Part shown: positions 54,021-61,881 of the stretch, one piece after another
Position numbering within the stretch: the stretch's first letter is position 1
Layout: every line of letters begins with the position of its first letter
NCBI GenBank assembly: GCA_934122115.1
Contig: CAKOVU010000001.1
Coordinates: forward strand, 219,363-283,362
Length of the DNA: 64,000 nt
From: UMGS1901 sp934122115
GTDB lineage: Bacteria; Bacillota; Clostridia; TANB77; CAG-508
Direction of reading: 5' to 3'
Program-made: the position numbers and the translations under genes
Notes under the pieces: generated by a model
The model's database searches: none
The model's input: only the letters and a program-made list of their open reading frames with translations
What the model was told of the DNA's origin: nothing

Positions 54021-54097
54021 GGCCTGGTAGTTCAGTTGGTTAGAACGCTAGCCTGTCACGCTAGAGGTCGACGGTTCGAGCCCGTTCCAGGTCGCCA
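54021..54097 (+). tRNA. tRNA-Asp (GTC)
   Basis: Acceptor GGCCTGG/CCAGGTC, anticodon loop CTGTCAC, T-loop GGTTCGAGCC, encoded CCA. 8 bp after tRNA-Val. Confidence 0.96.
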
Positions 54098-54113
54098 TTT
54101 TTTTATATAAAAA

Positions 54114-54189
<76 letters not shown>

Positions 54190-54193
54190 AAGA

Positions 54194-54221
54194 AAATCGT
54201 GATTTTATCACGATTTTTTTT
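54194..54221 (+). terminator. Terminator of the tRNA cluster
   Basis: AAATCGTGA pairs with TCACGATTT around a short loop, followed by a T run. Confidence 0.85.
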
Positions 54222-54364
54222 ACATAAAAACAGTGGATCTGGAATAAAAAATATTATATATATTTGCAAAAAATGCATAATAATTATTATATATATGTTA
54301 TAATAACTGGGAAAAATAAGATAAAATGATTTGTTTAGATAGATTATGAGAAAGGAGTATAAAA

Positions 54365-55742
54365 ATGGTTGAAAACCAAGATATAGAATTTAAGTCAGTT
54401 TGGAAAGATGAATACTTAAAATGGATTTGTGGTATGGCAAATGCCAATGGAGGTACAATATACATTGGAAAAGATGATAAAGGAAAAGTTGTCGGTGTAA
54501 ATAATGCTATAAAACTTGTAAAAGAGATTCCCAACAAAATAAAGGATACAATGGGAATAATTCCAGAAGTTAAAATAGAAGAAGAAAACGATTTATTATA
54601 TTTAATTATTAAAGTAGATGAATACCCAATGCCTATAAGCTATCAAGGGAAATTTTATTTAAGAAGTGGTAGCAATAATCACGAAGTTACAGGTAGTGAA
54701 CTTGATAGATTTATGCTTGATAGAGTCGGAAAACGTTGGGAAGATTTGCCTGTAAAGAATGCTACATTTGATGATTTAAGTGAAGAAGCATTTAAAGCAT
54801 TTCGAGAAAAATCAGTTAAAAGTGGTAGATTAAAACCTGAAGATGTAGAAATAGATAATGAAATATTATTAAAAAATTTAGGACTATATGATGGAAAATA
54901 TATAAACAAAGCAGGACTTTTACTGTTTGGAAAAAATCCAAATCAATGGATTGTAGGTTCGTATATAAAAATTGGATTTTTTGAAGATAATGATGCAGAT
55001 TTAAGATACCAAGATGAAATTCAAGGTCCATTAATTTTACAGGTAGATAAAGCAATAGACTTAATATATCTTAAATATTTAAAAGCGCTAATCCATTACG
55101 AAGGAGTACAGAGAATAGATGAGTACATGTTCCCTATTGAACGGATTTAGAGAAATTTTATTGAATAGTATCAATCATAAGCAGTATGAAGAAAATAATC
55201 CAATTCAAATTAGTATTTATGATGATAAAATGTATGTATGGAATGATGGTAAATTTCCTGATGAAATTGCTAAACAAGATTTATTTAAAAAACACTATTC
55301 AAAACCATATAATCCATTAATTGCTCAAACATTTTTTAAAGCTGGTTTTATCGAATCTTGGGGAAGGGGCTTTGAAAAAATAAGAAAAGAATGTGAAGAA
55401 TATGGTTCACCACTTCCAGAAGTAGAAATTAAAAATAGTGGGGTTATGGTAAAATGTGTTCCTTCAAAAGTTTATATGGAATTATTGGATAAAATGAAAG
55501 GAAAAAATGGCCCAGCAAATGACCCAGTAAATGACCCAGTAAATGACCCAGTAAATTTAGATGAGATAGAAAGAAAAATATTAGAAATAATTAAAGATAA
55601 TGCTAGTATAACAAGGAAAGATTTATCAAAATTATTATATTTATCAGAGACAACTATAAAAAGAAAATTATCAAATTTAAAGCAACACAATATAATTGAA
55701 AGATTAGGATCTGACAAAAAAGGCTCTTGGAGAATTTTATAA
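54365..55742 (+). pseudogene. AlbA_2/Schlafen-like ATP-binding protein, +1 frameshift
   Basis: Two frames join into one protein of about 459 aa. The first (54365-55150) holds the AlbA_2 domain (QDIEFKSVWKDEYLKWICGM, ANGGTIYIGKDDKGKVVGV) and breaks off after FPIE. The second resumes GFREILLNSINHKQY (the usual GHKL-like HATPase_c_4 part) and ends in a winged helix (about 410-455). One surplus base near 55142 explains the shift. These are usually regulatory proteins of accessory DNA. A 12-bp repeat array lies in the linker before the winged helix. AGAAAGGAG precedes the ATG. Confidence 0.8.
55511..55558 (+). repeat. 12-bp tandem repeat, four copies
   Basis: Four tandem copies of CCCAGTAAATGA (first and last slightly changed) encode NDPV repeats in the linker of the AlbA_2 protein. 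Copy-number change would keep the frame. Confidence 0.85.
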
Positions 55743-55879
55743 AATTGAAAATTTTACAATAATTATATAAGTATAATTTTCAAGTGGCAATTTAGTAGAT
55801 ATAATTGTTTTATCTAAAGAAAATAAAAAGCAATAAATTGAGAGATCACTGATATAGTTAAAGGGAGTTTTTTAAAAGT

Positions 55880-55978
55880 ATGGGAATAACTCTGACTGTT
55901 ATTATTATTGGATTTTTAATAGGTATAATTCCGACAAATGTAGGAAAATGTGGAGATAATGCAACATTTGGAGGGTAA
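55880..55978 (+). CDS. Possible small membrane peptide
   Basis: A 32-aa frame (MGITLTVIIIIGFLIGIIPT, then a polar GKCGDNATFGG tail) with AAGGGAG about 12 bp upstream. One membrane helix. It ends just before the ATG of the YwaF-like gene, whose ribosome site lies inside its last codons. No homologue is known to me. Confidence 0.35.
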   Translation: MGITLTVIIIGFLIGIIPTNVGKCGDNATFGG

Positions 55979-55985
55979 AAATAAA

Positions 55986-56735
55986 ATGTTTTCAAAAATG
56001 GGAAAATACGAACCTTGCGGAATATTTACAACAGGGCATTTTATATTAATCGCAATTACTGTAATTTGCATAGCAATTGCATTAAAGTATTCAGTAAGGA
56101 AGAGTAAAGAAGAAGTTTATAAAATAATAAGAAATGCAACAATTGTAATATTCATATTAGAGGCTATAAAAATAATTTATAGTATACAACAAAACTCATG
56201 GAAGGCAGTTGATACATACCTTCCACTATATTATTGTAGCATATTAATATATGCTGGATTATTAAGTTCATTCGGAAAAGGCAAGTTAAAAAGAGCTGGA
56301 GATGTGTGCTTAGCAACAGGCTCTATAATTGGAGGAATTGTATTTATAATATATCCATCCACATCATTACCAAGGTATCCAGCATTTCATATTTTAAGTA
56401 TATATAGCTTTTTATTTCATGGAACTATGATGTATTTAGGAATATTAATAAATAAAACAAATTATATAGATTTAAAAATTAGTGACGTAAAATACTTTGC
56501 TGCTGTAATAGGCGCGATGAGCATAGTTGCATTAATTGTAAATAAAATATTTAATGTTAATTTGATGTTTATATCAAATAATTTTCCAGGAACGCCTATA
56601 GAGATAATATACAAATTAACTAATGGAGGCTATGCATATAGTTTGGTTATGGTAATACTTCAAATGACGTTACCGTTTTATGCTTGTTTCTTTCTAAAGT
56701 ACTTGACAGTTTGTAAGAATAAGGCTAAAATATAA
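55986..56735 (+). CDS. YwaF-like polytopic membrane protein
   Basis: About 249 aa with six or seven hydrophobic segments, beginning MFSKMGKYEPCGIFTTGHF. The HF near the start, the central YLPLYYCSILIYAGLLSSFG and the FHGTMMYLGILI pattern match the YwaF/TIGR02206 integral membrane family of unknown function. The ATG at 55986 is 11 bp after GGAGGG; the longer frame from 55950 is unlikely. Monocistronic apart from the possible peptide upstream. Confidence 0.78.
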   Translation: MFSKMGKYEPCGIFTTGHFILIAITVICIAIALKYSVRKSKEEVYKIIRNATIVIFILEAIKIIYSIQQNSWKAVDTYLPLYYCSILIYAGLLSSFGKGKLKRAGDVCLATGSIIGGIVFIIYPSTSLPRYPAFHILSIYSFLFHGTMMYLGILINKTNYIDLKISDVKYFAAVIGAMSIVALIVNKIFNVNLMFISNNFPGTPIEIIYKLTNGGYAYSLVMVILQMTLPFYACFFLKYLTVCKNKAKI

Positions 56736-56875
56736 TAGGATATAATATATGTATTAATAAAAATAGATTAAATAAAAATAACCAAGTGCATACAAAATGC
56801 ACAAAATATAATCTAAAAATATTAGATATATATTTATACGCACATTGAAAATTTAATAGAAAGAGGTGTAAGATT

Positions 56876-58417
56876 ATGGATTATGTAATCGGTATCGCCA
56901 TTTTTCTAGTCTCAGCAGTGATTTTTACCTTTGTTGGTATTACAATAAGAAAGAAAATAGCAGAGTCTAAAATAGACAGCGCAGAAAACGAAGCTAAAAA
57001 GATAATAGAACTAGCACAAAAAGAAGCAGAAAGTAAAAGAAAAGAAGAGATTTTAAAAGCAAAAGAAGAAATTATAAATGCTAGGAAAGAATTGGATAAT
57101 GAGGTTAGAGAAAGAAGAGGCGAGGTTCAAAATCAGGAAAGAAGATTAATTCAAAAAGAGGAAAACCTAGAACGCAAAATAGCTCAAATGGATAACAAAG
57201 AAAGAGAATTCGAAAAGAAAGAAAAAGATTTGGAAAATAGAAGAGGAGAGCTAGAAAATGTAATAAACAGGCAAATGGAAGAGCTACAAAGGGTTTCAGG
57301 ATTATCTAAGGAAGCAGCTAAAGAGCAATTGTTAAAAGAGATGGACAAGCAATTAACAATTGAAAAAGCAAATCTTATAAAATCAGCAGATGAGAAGGCA
57401 AAAGAAATGGCTACTAAAAACGCCAAAGAAATAATAGGATATGCAATTCAAAAATGTGCTGCAGACCATACATCAGAAACAACAGTATCTATTGTTACAC
57501 TACCAAATGACGAAATGAAAGGTAGAATAATAGGTAGAGAAGGAAGGAACATTCGTACATTAGAAACATTAACAGGAGTTGATTTGATAATAGACGATAC
57601 ACCTGAAGCGGTTGTAATTTCTGGATTTGATGCATTAAGAAGAGAAGTAGCAAGGATAGCTCTTGAAAAATTAATGGATGATGGAAGAATCCATCCAGCC
57701 AAAATTGAAGAAATGGTTGAGAAAGCTAAAGAAGAAGTAGCTCAAACCATTAAAGAAGAAGGCGAAAGAGCTTGTATAGAAACAGGAGTAATAGGTTTAC
57801 ATCCAGACTTAGTTAATTTAATTGGAAAATTAAAATACAGAACAAGTTATGGACAAAATGTTTTAAACCACTCAATAGAAGTATCAAATCTAGCAAGAAT
57901 AATGGCAGAAGAGCTAGGATTAGATCCTAAAATAGCAAGACGTGCTGGACTATTACACGATATAGGAAAAGCACTAGACCACGATATGGAAGGAACACAC
58001 GTACAAATAGGTGTTGAAGTTTTGAAAAAATACAAAGAAAATCCACTTGTAATAAATGCAGTAGAAGCACATCATGGAGATGTTGAGCCACAAACAATAG
58101 AAGCTGTATTAGTACAAGCAGCAGATGCAATATCAGCTTCAAGACCAGGAGCAAGACGTGAAACACTTGAAAATTACATTAAGCGTTTAGAAAAACTTGA
58201 AGAAATAGCAACATCATTTGATGGAGTTGATAAATCTTATGCAATTCAGGCTGGACGTGAAGTTAGAATAATCGTAAAACCAGAAAAAATATCTGATGCT
58301 CAAATGACAATTTTAGCAAGAGATGTTTCTAAAAAGGTTGAAGAAGAAATGGAATATCCAGGACAAATAAAAGTAAATATTATAAGAGAAACACGTGTTG
58401 TAGATTACGCAAAATAA
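56876..58417 (+). CDS. rny: Ribonuclease Y
   Basis: A 513-aa membrane-anchored endoribonuclease that starts mRNA decay. N-terminal helix (about 4-25), long coiled coil (about 28-175), KH domain (GRIIGREGRNIRTLE, about 219-233) and HD domain with the metal-binding HD pair in LLHDIGKALDH (about 360-370). Standard length and ending. AAGAGGTG precedes the ATG. The 140-bp gap upstream holds a GTGCAT/ATGCAC hairpin (56787-56803) with no clear role. Confidence 0.97.
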   Translation: MDYVIGIAIFLVSAVIFTFVGITIRKKIAESKIDSAENEAKKIIELAQKEAESKRKEEILKAKEEIINARKELDNEVRERRGEVQNQERRLIQKEENLERKIAQMDNKEREFEKKEKDLENRRGELENVINRQMEELQRVSGLSKEAAKEQLLKEMDKQLTIEKANLIKSADEKAKEMATKNAKEIIGYAIQKCAADHTSETTVSIVTLPNDEMKGRIIGREGRNIRTLETLTGVDLIIDDTPEAVVISGFDALRREVARIALEKLMDDGRIHPAKIEEMVEKAKEEVAQTIKEEGERACIETGVIGLHPDLVNLIGKLKYRTSYGQNVLNHSIEVSNLARIMAEELGLDPKIARRAGLLHDIGKALDHDMEGTHVQIGVEVLKKYKENPLVINAVEAHHGDVEPQTIEAVLVQAADAISASRPGARRETLENYIKRLEKLEEIATSFDGVDKSYAIQAGREVRIIVKPEKISDAQMTILARDVSKKVEEEMEYPGQIKVNIIRETRVVDYAK

Positions 58418-58418
58418 A

Positions 58419-58460
58419 GAAAATCTTCATTTAGTAGAAATACTAGATGAAGATTTTTTG
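58419..58460 (+). terminator. Terminator after rny
   Basis: AAAATCTTCAT pairs with ATGAAGATTTT, followed by T. Confidence 0.8.
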
Positions 58461-58562
58461 TATTTAAATTGTAATAAAAAAGTAATGAAAATGTAACTAA
58501 AATTAAAGAAAAATATTGTATAATAAAATTGTGTTATAATATACAATATTGGAGAAGAATGT

Positions 58563-59588
58563 ATGAACATATTGAAAGAACTTGAAAAAATAGGTATCAC
58601 TCCAGGAGAAAAAATAACAGTAGAAGAAAAAAACTATATAGCAAAAACAGCGGCAAATCAATTGTCGGAAAGTATGCACGAGTTAGGTGATAATTACAAT
58701 GAAATATATATGAGATTATTTAATTGCGATATTTACCGAGCCCAGGTGGATAGCAAATTTAATGGAGTGTTTTATTATTATAAAAATAATGCAATATATG
58801 TGGATTATGCTAAAAACATAAAAGAAATGGACGACTATATAATCCATGAATTAATACATTATTTGCAAAACTTTAATCACGTAAGCAAAGAAGATAAAAG
58901 AGCAGGACTATGCCAATTTTTAGAATTTAAAATCTTTGGACTAGGTTTAAATGAGGCAATAGTGCAGTATCTAACTGCTAAAGCTCAATTTAAGAAGGCA
59001 CATAGGGTAAGCAATGATAGGGTAACAATAGTTACAAATAGTGAAGAGTACTACAAATACATTACTAGCTTGGCAATACAAATATTGTTTTTGATAGGAG
59101 AAAGCAAAGCTATAGATAGTTGCATAAATAGCAATGATAATTTTGAAAATGAATTATATAATACGTTTGAAGAAAATACAGAGAAAATATTAAAAAACTT
59201 TGACTTGATTTTAGATGAGAACAATAAAACTGTTGATAAGAATGAAGACAGAATAACTGATATATATATGGAAACTCAAGAGCTTATTTACAAAACATAT
59301 TTTGAAAACATGTATAAAAGAGTAGAAACAATAAAAGAACTTGATGAGCAAGTTCAAAAGTTAGAAGACTATGAAACGATAATAGGAAAAGAACTTAACA
59401 CTTCAATTGAAGAAGATAATTTTTTAGCATTCAAAAAAGAAATGAGTAGTAAATTCTTGAACAAATATATTAAGATAAACAGGGAAAGAACTGGTAATAG
59501 TCTTGCAGTAATATATAGAAATGCAATATATAATATATGGAGAAAAATCCAAAATTTCATACAAACTAAAATAATAAGAACAAAATAA
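58563..59588 (+). CDS. Putative zinc metallopeptidase-like protein of unknown family
   Basis: A 341-aa soluble protein. The zinc-binding motif HELIH (about residue 98, IIHELIHYLQNF) is followed 30-40 residues later by LNEAIVQYLTAK, which has the helix-borne Glu of a gluzincin. The N-terminal 50 residues and the C-terminal half (about 170-341) are helical and charged. No signal peptide. Not assigned to a family; intracellular or released substrate unknown. Flanked by terminators, so monocistronic. Confidence 0.65.
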   Translation: MNILKELEKIGITPGEKITVEEKNYIAKTAANQLSESMHELGDNYNEIYMRLFNCDIYRAQVDSKFNGVFYYYKNNAIYVDYAKNIKEMDDYIIHELIHYLQNFNHVSKEDKRAGLCQFLEFKIFGLGLNEAIVQYLTAKAQFKKAHRVSNDRVTIVTNSEEYYKYITSLAIQILFLIGESKAIDSCINSNDNFENELYNTFEENTEKILKNFDLILDENNKTVDKNEDRITDIYMETQELIYKTYFENMYKRVETIKELDEQVQKLEDYETIIGKELNTSIEEDNFLAFKKEMSSKFLNKYIKINRERTGNSLAVIYRNAIYNIWRKIQNFIQTKIIRTK

Positions 59589-59591
59589 AAT

Positions 59592-59620
59592 GAGGTACAG
59601 CAACATGCTGTACCTTTTAA
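59592..59620. terminator. Terminator between convergent genes
   Basis: AGGTACAGC and GCTGTACCT pair around a short loop, followed by TTTT. Confidence 0.8.
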
Positions 59621-59624
59621 TATT

Positions 59625-59942
59625 TTATAAAAAGAATTTTAAAAAGTTAAGAGTAAAAATTGAAAGAACAATTTTCCAAGTACTTTTTAAAGTCTTTAAA
59701 ACTACATTCTTTGCGATTACTAGATTGTAATCTTTTTTTACTGTTAAAGCCAAACAATTTGATATATCATTATTTGAATCTTCTATGTTATTTTCTACAT
59801 TAATATCTGATTCAGTAGAAACTTCTATATTGGTTGAATCGGTGTTTACATTTGTTTCTTCTAAATTTATATTTGTTTCGTTTAATTCTATTTGTTGCTC
59901 AGATTCTAAATTATTCGTGTTTTTCTCTCTTAAATCTACCAT
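59625..59942 (-). CDS. Small Asn/Glu-rich protein with hydrophobic C-terminus
   Basis: A 105-aa protein: an acidic Asn/Glu/Thr low-complexity part (about 5-62) with NTDSTNIEVSTES-like repeats, then a basic segment and a hydrophobic end (KIVLSIFTLNFLKFFL). AAGGA about 10 bp before the ATG supports translation. It could be a tail-anchored membrane protein; I do not recognise it. Confidence 0.5.
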   Translation of the reverse strand: MVDLREKNTNNLESEQQIELNETNINLEETNVNTDSTNIEVSTESDINVENNIEDSNNDISNCLALTVKKDYNLVIAKNVVLKTLKSTWKIVLSIFTLNFLKFFL

Positions 59943-60073
59943 AAATTGGAATCCTTCCTTAGTTAAAATACTTAATTTACGTAAATTATAACATAGTGCG
60001 ATTAAAAGTCAACAAAAATAACAGAAAAGTCGAAAAAAATCATATAAAAGATTTACAATAATGTAAAAATATA

Positions 60074-60102
60074 TTGAAAATTGGGAAAAAATGTGGTATA
60101 AG
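60074..60102 (+). promoter_or_regulatory. Promoter of the sortase locus
   Basis: TTGAAA (60074-60079), 17 bp, TATAAG (60097-60102). A 125-nt leader follows, AT-rich, no recognised riboswitch. Confidence 0.55.
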
Positions 60103-60227
60103 AATAGTGTATTTTGTTTTACAATTATTAACATATTTTTCCAAATAAGGAGTATTCTGGATTATCTGGAATATCATGTTAATAAGAGCACATTAAATAA
60201 TAAAGTTTATTTTTAAAGGGGGTAAAC

Positions 60228-61268
60228 ATGAGAAGTGCAACAATTAAGTTAATAGCATGCATAATGGTTATTGTAATGCTGTTATTAGTTACGGGAATGC
60301 CAGCAAAGGCAAATACAAATGAAGAAAATATAATTTTGAAAAAAGGTGAACAGGAATTTTTAATTTACTACAAAGATATTTGTAAGCAAGAATTCCAATT
60401 TGCAATTAGCATAGATGAAAATGCTAAAGAAGCAGAGTTGAATTTTAGAAATTCTGTAAAAGATCAACTTACAGAAGAGGCATTAAATGTAGCATACATA
60501 GATGCAACTTCATTTACAAGTATTTTTGGAGGAAAAAACACTTCAATTGCATATGTTTGGATTAAAGATTTAAATGACCAAACAATATTAGCAAAAAGCA
60601 AAATTAATTTAAATGAGGCACTAGATGATGAAAAAGTAGAATTAGTTGAAAATACAACAAAGGCAAATGAAGCAACAAACAGAATACAAATAGATACTAC
60701 ACAAATCTATGAAATTCATCCAGAAGTAGAAGGAATAACAACTACAGTAAGAACTGGAAAGATAGTAGTAAAAGAAAACGAAGGTTCAAAATATTACTAT
60801 AGTTTAATCAAAGTATCTGATGAAAACAGTGATGCAACAGAAATGTACAAATTAGCTGAAACAATGGCAACGAATAAAAATACAGATACTTACGAAAAGC
60901 TATCAGCAGAGAAAAGATTCTATGAATTATACGAAAAATTAACTCCTGCAGAAAGCGACTGGACAGAAGTTGAAAATTCAGAAATACTTCAACCAGAAAC
61001 AGCAAGAACTGGAGACAAATATATCGTATATATCAAAGAAGCAAACGGACAAACAACAACTGTAGATGCAAAATTATTATTAAGCAAATATGATTATGAA
61101 GAAAAACGTGTAAAAGAAGAAGACAAAGTAATTACAGAAACTGTTAAATTACCAGTGACATTTGATAGTGGAGCAATTTTATTTACAGTATTAGGAATTA
61201 TAATAATTGCATTAGCAATATTAATATTTATAAGAGTAAAATCTAATAAAAAAGCTGAGAATAAATAG
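60228..61268 (+). CDS. Surface protein with C-terminal anchor beside sortase
   Basis: A 346-aa protein with a signal peptide (1-28, PAKANTN), an extracellular domain (about 30-300), then KLPVTFDSGAILFTVLG, a membrane helix and a basic tail (RVKSNKKAENK). LPVTF followed by a helix and Lys/Arg end resembles a cell-wall sorting signal but is not LPXTG. It ends 2 bp before the sortase start codon, so it may be the sortase substrate or a co-secreted partner. Confidence 0.7.
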   Translation: MRSATIKLIACIMVIVMLLLVTGMPAKANTNEENIILKKGEQEFLIYYKDICKQEFQFAISIDENAKEAELNFRNSVKDQLTEEALNVAYIDATSFTSIFGGKNTSIAYVWIKDLNDQTILAKSKINLNEALDDEKVELVENTTKANEATNRIQIDTTQIYEIHPEVEGITTTVRTGKIVVKENEGSKYYYSLIKVSDENSDATEMYKLAETMATNKNTDTYEKLSAEKRFYELYEKLTPAESDWTEVENSEILQPETARTGDKYIVYIKEANGQTTTVDAKLLLSKYDYEEKRVKEEDKVITETVKLPVTFDSGAILFTVLGIIIIALAILIFIRVKSNKKAENK

Positions 61269-61270
61269 TT

Positions 61271-61858
61271 ATGAAAAAGGTCTATAATCTTATAATTGCC
61301 GTATTAATTGTAGCATTAATCGTGGTAATAGCAATGATTGTTATAAGATATGGTGGCAATTATTTAAACGAAAAAGAGGTTTCCGCCTCGCTTACAACAA
61401 TAGAAGAGATACTAAATAGCAAAGAAACAGAGCAATTAGAAAGCTTACCAGAGCTGGAATTTAAAGGATATAAAGTAGAAGGAATAATAGAAATTCCTAA
61501 AATAAATATTAAGTATCCTATAATTGACCACACAAACGAAGAAACAATGAAAGTATCTATAACAAAATTTTGGGGACCGCAAGCAAATGAGATTGGAAAC
61601 TACACAGTAGCAGGACATAATAACAAAGATGGAACAATGTTTGGTAAAACAAAATATTTACAAATAGGAGATAAAATTAGACTAACAAATCTAAGAAATG
61701 AAACTATCGAATATGAAATATTTAAAATATATTCAATTGAACCAGATGATGTGGAATGTGTAGAAAGTGTACAATCAGGAACCAGAGAGATTACTTTAAT
61801 AACATGTACAAACGGTCATAAGAATAGATTGGTAACTAAAGCAAGACAAGTTTTATAA
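61271..61858 (+). CDS. Sortase
   Basis: A 195-aa membrane-anchored transpeptidase: N-terminal helix (about 6-26), sortase barrel (about 65-195). Catalytic triad visible: His in VAGHNN (about 119), Cys in LITCTNG (about 179) and Arg in KNRLVTKA (about 187). Size and motifs suggest class D-like, but the class is not certain. It lies between two surface-protein genes, its likely substrates. Confidence 0.9.
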   Translation: MKKVYNLIIAVLIVALIVVIAMIVIRYGGNYLNEKEVSASLTTIEEILNSKETEQLESLPELEFKGYKVEGIIEIPKINIKYPIIDHTNEETMKVSITKFWGPQANEIGNYTVAGHNNKDGTMFGKTKYLQIGDKIRLTNLRNETIEYEIFKIYSIEPDDVECVESVQSGTREITLITCTNGHKNRLVTKARQVL

Positions 61859-61881
61859 TTTAAAATATGGGGGTAAAAAAA

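Noticed and set aside
56787..56803. GTGCAT/ATGCAC hairpin upstream of rny as a terminator or riboswitch
   Set aside because: The stem is only 6 bp with no T-tract and no known riboswitch motif.
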